This document shows, piece by piece, positions 40,929 through 47,857 of a stretch of DNA of 64,000 nt (position 1 is the stretch's first letter; each line of letters opens with the position of its first letter). The stretch comes from Paenibacillus sp. FSL R10-2734. Its GTDB lineage: Bacteria > Bacillota > Bacilli > Paenibacillales > Paenibacillaceae. Under the pieces are notes generated by a model. That model was not told the origin of the DNA. It saw only the letters and a list, made by a program, of their open reading frames with translations, and made no database searches. A program made the translations under genes and the position numbers. The stretch is taken from positions 2,170,001 to 2,234,000 of the forward strand of contig NZ_CP150170.1 of NCBI RefSeq assembly GCF_037963865.1, in the 5' to 3' direction.

Positions 40929-41318
40929 TGTTTAAGTGGGGTGAATTGTTCATTTATCAGGGAACAGAAGCACAACTTTTGAAAAAAATAATGAACGTAA
41001 CAGAGTATGTTTGTCTCAGCGTCTCTGGCTTCCACTGAAGTCTCGTTTGCATAAGAATGATCAATCATGTTGTAGGTCTTTTGCTCTTGCAGGGTCGATC
41101 ATGGGGCTCTTATAGCAGATTATTAACGTGGATTATGTGGGTTTTATGTATTTGAAAATTAACTTCATTATATAGGCGAATCGGGTAAACTCTAGAGAGA
41201 TATCTAAACCACTGAACTCTAAATTTCTTCCGACCACTGTACACAAGGTAAAAGCCGCTATATAATTAAGGCAAATGTAGTGAGTAGTTAGTGGTCGAAC
41301 CTTGATAATACCCATGAA

Positions 41319-41438
41319 AATGCCCGTTTCGAAGTCGTTGAGAAAGAGATTTTTCCAGAAAAAGTATGGACGGATTGCGTGAATTGTAAAAAGCAGCATG
41401 CCTGCGATGAAATAGCAGTACTTAAGATGCTGAACTGA
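41319..41438 (+). pseudogene. GNAT acetyltransferase 3' remnant at the right border
   Basis: Encodes FEVVEKEIFPEKVWTDCVNC and the rest of the GNAT C terminus up to the stop at 41436-41438, identical in protein sequence to codons at 25643-25753, with three synonymous differences. The upstream part (NAR) is unrelated. It is a by-product of integration, not a working gene. Confidence 0.9.
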
Positions 41439-41470
41439 CTTGACAATGTCAATGTCAGTTTGGTATTTTT
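41328..41470. repeat. attR: right direct repeat of the island
   Basis: Partner of 25643-25785 (see there); 41373-41470 is identical to 25688-25785. Recombination anywhere in the identical part would restore the uninterrupted GNAT - hrcA junction. Confidence 0.93.
41440..41469 (+). promoter_or_regulatory. Sigma-A promoter of the hrcA-grpE-dnaK operon
   Basis: TTGACA (41440-41445), 18-bp spacer, TATTTT (41464-41469) with extended -10 TGG. The -35 is one arm of the dyad TTGACA-A-TGTCAA. The predicted start (about 41476) puts CIRCE at about +5 to +31, as in Bacillus. The whole promoter is within attR. Confidence 0.78.
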
Positions 41471-41480
41471 GTATTAGTGG

Positions 41481-41507
41481 TTAGCACTCATCTAAGTCGA
41501 GTGCTAA
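41481..41507. promoter_or_regulatory. CIRCE operator (HrcA binding site)
   Basis: TTAGCACTC-N9-GAGTGCTAA, an exact match to the consensus, 36 bp before hrcA. HrcA with GroEL represses the operon here until heat shock. Confidence 0.98.
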
Positions 41508-41543
41508 CGAATCGGAGCCAAACAGCCGCAAGGAGGGGATAAC

Positions 41544-42575
41544 ATGTTAACTGATCGCCAGAGAATGATACTAAATGCAATTGTAGATGATTATATTTCA
41601 TCGGCAGAACCAGTAGGATCTCGCAGCATTTCTAAACGGGGTGATGTAGGCTATAGCCCTGCAACTATTCGAAATGAAATGGCTGACCTAGAGGATTTGG
41701 GTTATCTCGAGCAGCCTCATACATCGGCAGGGAGAATACCTTCCCATAAAGGATACCGATATTATGTGGATCATCTAGTACCGTGGAATTCCGCCGAAAC
41801 GGCAGAGATGGGCACGATCCGCGCTTTTTTTGCCGAGAAGCTGAATGCGATGGAGCAGGTAATCCAACATGCGGCGATGATTCTTTCCAATATGACGAAT
41901 TACACTTCCATCCTCCTGGGACCGGAGGTTTTTCATACATCACTGCGTCATTTTCAGTTGTTACCACTAGATGATACAACCGCTGTAGCGATTATCGTTA
42001 CAAGTACGGGTCAAGTTGAGAACCGTACGGTGAACATTCCACCGGAGATTTCCGTTTCCGAGATGGAGAAAGTGGTTAACCTACTGAATAGCAAGCTGGT
42101 CAATGTACCACTCTATAAGCTGAAGACTCGACTCTATTCCGAGCTTGGCGAGGAAATGCAGCGTCACATCTCACATTATGAAGAATTAATGCAAGTGCTG
42201 GACATTGCGCTGGAAAGTGATCAAGAGCAGCGTATCTATCTCAGTGGAGCCACGAATATGCTTACACAGCCTGAATTCAAGGATGTTGATAAGGTGAAAA
42301 GCATTCTTGATCTGCTGGAAGAGACACCTACATTGCTCAAAATGCTGGCCCCTACAACAGGTGGTACAGGTATTCAGGTGCGAATAGGAACGGAGAACAA
42401 TCATGAAGCGTTCGCCAACTGCAGTCTGATTACCGCTACTTATTCTCTTGATGGGCAGGCACTGGGCAGCATAGGAATCCTTGGTCCGACACGAATGGAA
42501 TACGCAAGAGTGATGGGGATCTTGGGCATTTTATCCCGAGATTTGACAGCGATGCTGGCACACTGGTATAAGTGA
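41544..42575 (+). CDS. hrcA: Heat-inducible transcription repressor HrcA
   Basis: 343 residues, the normal length. N-terminal winged helix (about 1-75): MLTDRQRMILNAIVDDYISSAEPVGSRSISKRGDVGYSPATIRNEMADLEDLGYLEQPHTSAGRIPSHKGYRYYVD. C-terminal GAF-like dimer domain ends with IRIGTENN- and SLITATYSLDGQALGSIGILGPTRMEYARVMGIL. It represses its own operon and normally groE through CIRCE; GroEL promotes its folding. First gene of the hrcA-grpE-dnaK-dnaJ operon; ribosome site AAGGAGG. Confidence 0.98.
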   Translation: MLTDRQRMILNAIVDDYISSAEPVGSRSISKRGDVGYSPATIRNEMADLEDLGYLEQPHTSAGRIPSHKGYRYYVDHLVPWNSAETAEMGTIRAFFAEKLNAMEQVIQHAAMILSNMTNYTSILLGPEVFHTSLRHFQLLPLDDTTAVAIIVTSTGQVENRTVNIPPEISVSEMEKVVNLLNSKLVNVPLYKLKTRLYSELGEEMQRHISHYEELMQVLDIALESDQEQRIYLSGATNMLTQPEFKDVDKVKSILDLLEETPTLLKMLAPTTGGTGIQVRIGTENNHEAFANCSLITATYSLDGQALGSIGILGPTRMEYARVMGILGILSRDLTAMLAHWYK

Positions 42576-42624
42576 ACAGAGTCAACAATGATTACGTGAA
42601 TGATTTTAAGGAGGTGAAGACAAC

Positions 42625-43206
42625 TTGAAAAAGAAACAAGTTCAAGATGCTAATGAATTCAAAGACGATTTGATAAATGAGGAACCTGAGGCTGATGTAG
42701 CTTCGGAAGGCCAATCATTTACAGAAGAAGAAGTTAGTGAAGGTGCTTCAGACACAGGTGCGGAGGTAAAACGTCTGCAGGATCTCGCTGATGAATATCA
42801 AGGACGTGCACTGCGTGCGCAGGCTGATTTCGATAACTTCCGTCGTCGTACTCAAAAGGAGAAAGAAGAGCTGGCTCAATATGCCACTTCTAAGCTCGTG
42901 ACTGAATTGCTTACAGTACTGGACAATTTCGAGCGTGCGTTAGTCACTACTCCAACTAATCCTGAATCCGAAGCTTTCGTGAAGGGTGTTAATATGATTT
43001 TCCGTCAGCTAGATGGGGTATTGAAGACTGAAGGACTAACCGCTATGGAAACAGTAGGACAGCCTTTTAATCCTGAATACCATCAGGCTATTATGCAGGT
43101 GGAGAGCGAGGAGTACGAAGAGGGTATCGTAACGGAAGAGGTCCAAAAGGGATACCTTCTGAAAGATAAGGTCCTTCGTCCTGCTATGGTCAAAGTCAGC
43201 ATGTAG
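42625..43206 (+). CDS. grpE: Nucleotide exchange factor GrpE
   Basis: 193 residues, start TTG 42625 after AAGGAGGTGA. Long acidic N terminus, coiled coil about 50-80 (EVKRLQDLADEYQGRALRAQADFDNFRRRTQKEKEELAQYATSKLVTELLTVLDNFERAL is the signature), and C-terminal beta wing ending NPEYHQAIMQVESEEYEEGIVTEEVQKGYLLKDKVLRPAMVKVS. Exchanges ADP for ATP on DnaK in the cytoplasm. Confidence 0.98.
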   Translation: MKKKQVQDANEFKDDLINEEPEADVASEGQSFTEEEVSEGASDTGAEVKRLQDLADEYQGRALRAQADFDNFRRRTQKEKEELAQYATSKLVTELLTVLDNFERALVTTPTNPESEAFVKGVNMIFRQLDGVLKTEGLTAMETVGQPFNPEYHQAIMQVESEEYEEGIVTEEVQKGYLLKDKVLRPAMVKVSM

Positions 43207-43377
43207 TCTGTCTATATAGGACGGGCAGTTTCTGTCCACCATGAAGTTTACTACATTGATCTTTTTATCTAACTGCATAATGATGCTCAAATACTCGATT
43301 AACAATCGAATTTTTTGATATTTTTTATAAACCAAATGAGCTTAAGCTCCATATAACTTTAGAGGAGGCAAATTTTT

Positions 43378-45225
43378 ATGAGTAAAGTTATCGGTATTGA
43401 CTTAGGAACCACGAACTCTTGCGTTGCTGTAATGGAAGGCGGCGAAGCCGTTGTAATTCCAAACCCAGAAGGCGCACGTACAACCCCTTCGGTTGTAGGC
43501 TTTAAGAAAGACGGCGAGCGTATCGTCGGTGAAACAGCTAAACGCCAAGCGATTACCAACCCTGATCGTACGATCAGCTCTGTTAAACGTCACATGGGTA
43601 CGAACTACAAAGAAAGCATTGATGGTAAAGACTATTCTCCACAAGAAATTTCGGCAATGATTCTTCAAAAGCTGAAATCCGATGCAGAAGCATATCTTGG
43701 TCAAACCGTTACTCAAGCAGTTATCACAGTTCCTGCTTATTTCAATGACAGCCAGCGTCAAGCTACTAAAGATGCAGGTAAAATTGCAGGCCTGGAAGTT
43801 CTGCGTATTGTGAACGAGCCAACAGCTGCAGCTTTGGCATACGGTCTGGAGAAATCCGAAGATCAAACCATCCTTGTATATGACCTTGGTGGTGGTACGT
43901 TCGACGTATCCATCCTGGAATTGGGCGATGGCTTCTTTGAAGTTAAAGCTACAAGCGGTGACAACAAACTTGGTGGCGATGACTTTGACCAAGTCGTTAT
44001 GGACTACCTGGTTTCTGAATTCAAAAAAGAGCAAGGCATTGATTTGAGCAAAGATAAATCTGCTGTTCAACGCTTAAAAGACGCTGCTGAAAAAGCGAAA
44101 AAAGAATTGTCAGGCGTTCTGACAACTACAATTTCGCTTCCGTTCATCACTGTGGTTGACGGAGTACCTCAGCACTTGGAGATCAACTTGACTCGTGCGA
44201 AATTTGATGAGCTCACTGCTGGTCTGGTAGAACGTACTTTGGGACCAACTCGTCAAGCTTTGTCTGATGCTGGTATGACGCCTGCAGACCTTACTAGAAT
44301 CGTTCTAGTTGGTGGTTCTACACGTATCCCTGCCGTACAAGATGCAATCAAGAAGCTTACAGGTAAAGATCCACACAAAGGTGTGAATCCGGATGAAGTG
44401 GTAGCTCTTGGTGCTGCTGTTCAAGCGGGTGTATTGACTGGTGATGTTAAGGACGTTGTATTGCTCGACGTAACTCCGCTTTCCCTCGGTATCGAAACTG
44501 CAGGTGGCGTATTTACGAAGATGATCGAACGTAATACTACGATCCCTACAAGTAAATCCCAAGTATTCTCGACCTTTGCTGACAACCAACCTAGCGTAGA
44601 AATTCACGTGCTGCAAGGTGAGCGTCAAATGGCAAATGGTAACAAGACCCTGGGACGCTTTATGTTGAACGAGATTCCACCAGCACCACGCGGTGTACCA
44701 CAAATCGAAGTTTCTTTCGATATCGATGCCAACGGTATTGTGAATGTATCTGCTACAGATAAGGGTACAAACAAGAGCCAGAAGATTACAATTACTTCTT
44801 CCAGCGGTCTGAGCGATGCTGAAGTAGAACAAATGATGAAGGATGCCGAGCTTCACGCTGAGGAAGACCGTAAGCGTAAAGAATTGGTAGAAGCTAAGAA
44901 CAACGCTGACCAACTTGTGTATTCTACTGAGAAAGTAATCAAAGATCTTGGTGATAAAGCCGATGCTTCCGATGTTGAAAAAGCAAACGAAGCTAAAGAT
45001 AAAGTAAAAGCAGCACTAGAAACTGACAACCTGGAAGAAATCAATGCGGCTACAGAAGCATTGACTGAAATCGTACAACAGTTGTCCATGAAGCTGTATG
45101 AACAAGCTGCTCAAGCAGAGCAAGGTGCTGAAGGTGGCGCTGGAGCTGCTGAAGGCGCTCCTAAGAAAGACAATGTAGTTGACGCTGACTATGAGGTTGT
45201 TGACGAAGATAAGAATCAAGGGTAA
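43378..45225 (+). CDS. dnaK: Chaperone protein DnaK (Hsp70)
   Basis: 615 residues. ATPase domain about 1-350 with IGIDLGTTNSCVAVMEG, VYDLGGGTFDVSI and VLVGGSTRIPAVQ; substrate-binding domain follows (LLDVTPLSLGIETAGGVFTKMIERNTTIPT), then the lid and an acidic tail ending DADYEVVDEDKNQG. Like other Gram-positive DnaKs it lacks the 24-residue insert of E. coli in the ATPase domain, judging by length. Ribosome site TAGAGGAGGC. The 170-bp gap after grpE holds a short hairpin (43211-43240) and no gene. Confidence 0.99.
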   Translation: MSKVIGIDLGTTNSCVAVMEGGEAVVIPNPEGARTTPSVVGFKKDGERIVGETAKRQAITNPDRTISSVKRHMGTNYKESIDGKDYSPQEISAMILQKLKSDAEAYLGQTVTQAVITVPAYFNDSQRQATKDAGKIAGLEVLRIVNEPTAAALAYGLEKSEDQTILVYDLGGGTFDVSILELGDGFFEVKATSGDNKLGGDDFDQVVMDYLVSEFKKEQGIDLSKDKSAVQRLKDAAEKAKKELSGVLTTTISLPFITVVDGVPQHLEINLTRAKFDELTAGLVERTLGPTRQALSDAGMTPADLTRIVLVGGSTRIPAVQDAIKKLTGKDPHKGVNPDEVVALGAAVQAGVLTGDVKDVVLLDVTPLSLGIETAGGVFTKMIERNTTIPTSKSQVFSTFADNQPSVEIHVLQGERQMANGNKTLGRFMLNEIPPAPRGVPQIEVSFDIDANGIVNVSATDKGTNKSQKITITSSSGLSDAEVEQMMKDAELHAEEDRKRKELVEAKNNADQLVYSTEKVIKDLGDKADASDVEKANEAKDKVKAALETDNLEEINAATEALTEIVQQLSMKLYEQAAQAEQGAEGGAGAAEGAPKKDNVVDADYEVVDEDKNQG

Positions 45226-45278
45226 CCTTAAACGATAAGTGTAAAGGGCGTAGCTGATAAATTCTTATATAGTTAAGA

Positions 45279-45325
45279 AGGGAAGGTCAAAACCGGGTCA
45301 TCCCGTGTTTTGACTTTCCTTTTGT
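45279..45325 (+). terminator. Terminator between dnaK and dnaJ
   Basis: GGAAGGTCAAAAC-GGG pairs with CCC-GTTTTGACTTTCC, followed by TTTTG. It may reduce dnaJ transcription from the hrcA promoter. Confidence 0.85.
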
Positions 45326-45432
45326 AATATCAGTTTGCACACTCTTCGCGAATGCGCCTTCTGATATTGTAAGAATAAACATCTACTAGACCTAGATGGT
45401 CAGATCCTAGGGTTTTATCGTATAATGTTTCT

Positions 45433-45462
45433 TTGACAGATAATTAGGAATTTGAGTATGTA
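45433..45462 (+). promoter_or_regulatory. Possible own promoter of dnaJ
   Basis: TTGACA (45433-45438), 18-bp spacer, TATGTA (45457-45462). No CIRCE is present, so dnaJ could be transcribed without HrcA control. Confidence 0.5.
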
Positions 45463-45481
45463 ACGTACGGAGGTGAAAGCA

Positions 45482-46606
45482 GTGGCAGATAAACGCGATT
45501 ATTATGAAGTGCTTGGCCTCAGTAGAGATGCTTCAGACGACGAGGTGAAGAAAGCGTACCGGAAATTGGCGCGCCAATATCACCCAGACGTGAATAAAGC
45601 AGATGATGCTGAAGCTAAGTTTAAAGAAGTAAAAGAAGCTTACGATGTTCTTAGCGACGGACAACAGCGAGCTAGATATGACCAATATGGCCATATTGAT
45701 CCTAACCAAGGTATGGGTGGCTTCGGAGGCGGCGGTGGCGGCGACTTCGGAGGACTAGGCGATATCTTTGATATGTTCTTCGGTGGCGGTGGACGTCGTG
45801 ATCCTAACGCACCACAGCGTGGTGGCGATTTGCAGTATACGATGACCATTGAATTCAAGGAAGCGGTATTCGGTAAAGAAACCGATATTACGATTCCACG
45901 TACGGAAACTTGCGATACCTGCTACGGCTCCGGGGCTAAACCGGGTACTAAACCAGAGACTTGTTCCACTTGTCATGGTAGTGGTCAGCAGGAATTCGTA
46001 CAGAATACACCTCTTGGACAGATGCGTAATCGTCGTCCATGTTCGCATTGCAGTGGTACAGGTAAGATTATTAAGGAAAAATGTACGACTTGTAGCGGAC
46101 AGGGTAAAGTTAAGAAGCAGCGTAAGATTCATGTGCGCATCCCTGCCGGTGTCGATGACGGTGCACAGCTGCGCATGACTGGCGAAGGCGAAGGCGGCTT
46201 ACGCGGCGGTCCTGCTGGAGACTTGTACATTGTGATCCGTGTCAAATCGCATGATTTCTTCGTGCGTGAGAACGATGATATTATGTGCGAGGTTCCGCTT
46301 ACGTTTGCACAAGCAGCACTAGGTGATGAGATTGAAATTCCAACCTTAACGGAAAAAGTGAAGCTGAAGATTCCTGCGGGAACACAGACAGGCACATTCT
46401 TCCGCCTCAAAGGTAAAGGTGTTCCGCGCCTACGTGGATCTGGTCAAGGCGATCAGCATGTACGAGTGATTGTTGTGACACCTAGCAAGCTCAATGAAGA
46501 GCAAAAAGATTTGTTACGACAGTTCGCCGCTCTGAATGGTGAAAACACACATGAGCATGAGCAATCCTTCTTTGATCGTGTGAAGCGTGCGTTCCGCGGG
46601 GACTGA
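45482..46606 (+). CDS. dnaJ: Chaperone protein DnaJ (Hsp40)
   Basis: 374 residues. GTG 45482 (MADKRDYYEVLGL) is chosen because GGAGG (45469-45473) lies eight bases before it; the in-frame GTG 45473 is part of the ribosome site. J domain 1-70 with the HPD motif (QYHPDVNK), Gly/Phe-rich segment about 75-110 (GMGGFGGGGGGDFGGLGDIFDMFFGGGG), four C-x2-C-x-G-x-G zinc repeats about 145-215 (CDTCYGSG, CSTCHGSG, CSHCSGTG, CTTCSGQG) and two C-terminal beta domains. Stimulates DnaK ATPase and holds substrates. Separated from dnaK by a terminator and possible own promoter. Confidence 0.98.
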   Translation: MADKRDYYEVLGLSRDASDDEVKKAYRKLARQYHPDVNKADDAEAKFKEVKEAYDVLSDGQQRARYDQYGHIDPNQGMGGFGGGGGGDFGGLGDIFDMFFGGGGRRDPNAPQRGGDLQYTMTIEFKEAVFGKETDITIPRTETCDTCYGSGAKPGTKPETCSTCHGSGQQEFVQNTPLGQMRNRRPCSHCSGTGKIIKEKCTTCSGQGKVKKQRKIHVRIPAGVDDGAQLRMTGEGEGGLRGGPAGDLYIVIRVKSHDFFVRENDDIMCEVPLTFAQAALGDEIEIPTLTEKVKLKIPAGTQTGTFFRLKGKGVPRLRGSGQGDQHVRVIVVTPSKLNEEQKDLLRQFAALNGENTHEHEQSFFDRVKRAFRGD

Positions 46607-46693
46607 TAATCTAAACTAATTTAATTAATACATTAAATGTATAGATGGGCTGTTTCATAAGGAATTTTTGATGAATGAGGCAGTCCTGGGTTT

Positions 46694-46748
46694 AAAAAAG
46701 CAGAGGAGCGATCTTCCCGTTAATGGGGGATCGCTCCTCTGCTTTTTT
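46694..46748. terminator. Long bidirectional terminator after dnaJ
   Basis: Perfect 15-bp stem AGCAGAGGAGCGATC / GATCGCTCCTCTGCT with A-run before and T-run after. Confidence 0.95.
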
Positions 46749-46864
46749 GGGTTTAGGTAGCTTGCTTATGTCGACTGAGAGTAGGGACAGTTAACCAATC
46801 TCATACAGTACTGTTGAAGAGCTATGGAGAACCTGCTGGAACCCGCAATACTGCCGAAACTCAG

Positions 46865-46897
46865 AACCCGTAACCCGTAACCCGTAACCCGTAACCC
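46865..46897 (+). repeat. Heptamer microsatellite AACCCGT x 4.7
   Basis: Four complete units and a partial one, in the gene-free stretch between the dnaJ terminator and the 211-bp repeats. Confidence 0.92.
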
Positions 46898-46965
46898 TGA
46901 AATTCGTGGCTGGTCTCTAGCTTTTCAAACTCACATTCTGATTTGATTCATCTGCTTAGGCTTAC

Positions 46966-47780
46966 GGACTCAGTTGACGCTATATGCAAATTTACCGCCT
47001 TTGAAGCGAAGTTTCGGACTCCAGTGCAGCTATACCCCAGAAAAACGCTCATAATTGGTGTTTTTCATGCCAATAGCGGCTATGGGGTCCGTTAGCATAC
47101 CAAATATCGCATAATCCAGCATTTAGGGGCAACTGAGTCCGATAGCTGCTGAGTAAAATGATTCTCCGATGCATTTGGACTCAGCAGACGCTATTTGTAA
47201 TTTTACCGCCTTTGAAGCGAAGTTTCGGACTCCAGTGCAGCTATACCCCAGAAAAACGCTCATAATTGGTGTTTTTCCTGCCAATAGCGACTATGGGGTC
47301 CGATAGCATACCAAATATCGCATAATTCAGCATTTAGGGGCATCTGTGTACGATAGCTGCTGAGTAAAATGATTCTCTGATGCATTCGGACTCAGCAGAC
47401 GCTATTTGTAATTTTACCGCCTTTGAAGCGAAGTTTCGGACTCCAGTGCAGCTATTCCCCGAAAAAGCGCTCATAATTGGTGTTTTTCACGCCAATAGCG
47501 ACTAAGGAGTCCGTTAGAATTCGAAATGCCGCATAATCCAGCATTTAGGGGCATCTGTGTACGATAGCTGCTGAGTAAAATGATTCTCCGATGCATTTGG
47601 ACTCAGCAGACGCTATTTGTAATTTTACCGCCTTTGAAGCGAAGTTTCGGACTCCAGTGCAGCTATACCCCAGAAAAACGCTCATAATTGGTGTTTTTCA
47701 TGCCAATAGCGACTATGGGGTCCGTTAGCATACCAAATATCGCATAATCCAGCATTTAGGGGCAACTGTGTCCGATGGCT
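46966..47780. repeat. Four tandem 211-bp repeats with internal inverted motifs
   Basis: Copies begin at 46966, 47177, 47388 and 47599, exactly 211 bp apart; the last is cut at about 47780. Within a unit GGACTC-N7-GCTAT appears twice in plus direction (GGACTCAGCAGACGCTAT, GGACTCCAGTGCAGCTAT) and similar motifs appear inverted (GCGACTATGGGGTCC; ATAGCTGCTGAGT), so a unit can fold on itself. No conserved open frame or ribosome site runs through. The 1250-bp gap 46607-47857 otherwise contains a terminator and a microsatellite. Confidence 0.93.
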
Positions 47781-47809
47781 ACCTCGGAAACGCAAATATG
47801 ACCTAAAGA

Positions 47810-47846
47810 CGAAAAGCCCCAGCAGATGACCGCTGAGGCTTTCTTT
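47810..47846 (-). terminator. Intrinsic terminator of the subtilase gene
   Basis: On the minus strand AAGCCTCAGC pairs with GCTGGGGCTT around GGTCATCT, followed by TTCG; A-rich sequence lies on the other side. Confidence 0.75.
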
Positions 47847-47857
47847 TAAAATTTCAA

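Larger units (their letters stand above)
25643..41470. mobile_element. Integrated mobile island (about 15.7 kb) between GNAT gene and hrcA operon
   Basis: Bounded by 143-bp direct repeats at 25643-25785 and 41328-41470 (offset exactly 15,685 bp, no indels). A tyrosine recombinase gene lies directly inside the left repeat. Cargo includes a phage-like operon, HNH proteins, a Rep-like protein with iterons, several defence-like genes, a serine recombinase and two HTH regulators. By eye the DNA is more AT-rich than the flanking housekeeping genes. No structural phage set, relaxase or conjugation genes were seen, so it is neither a complete prophage nor an ICE; a satellite-like or integrative genomic island is the best description. 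Confidence 0.9.

Noticed and set aside
40850..41038. 62-aa plus-strand open frame after the lipoprotein gene
   Set aside because: No ribosome site, and its first part overlaps the lipoprotein terminator; product without recognisable features.
25643..41470. Complete prophage or conjugative element
   Set aside because: No terminase, portal, capsid, lysis, relaxase or type IV secretion gene is present; only a tail-like module and HNH proteins recall phage.
46966..47780. CRISPR array
   Set aside because: The repeat period is 211 bp and the units are almost identical throughout, with no short repeat/variable spacer pattern and no cas genes nearby.
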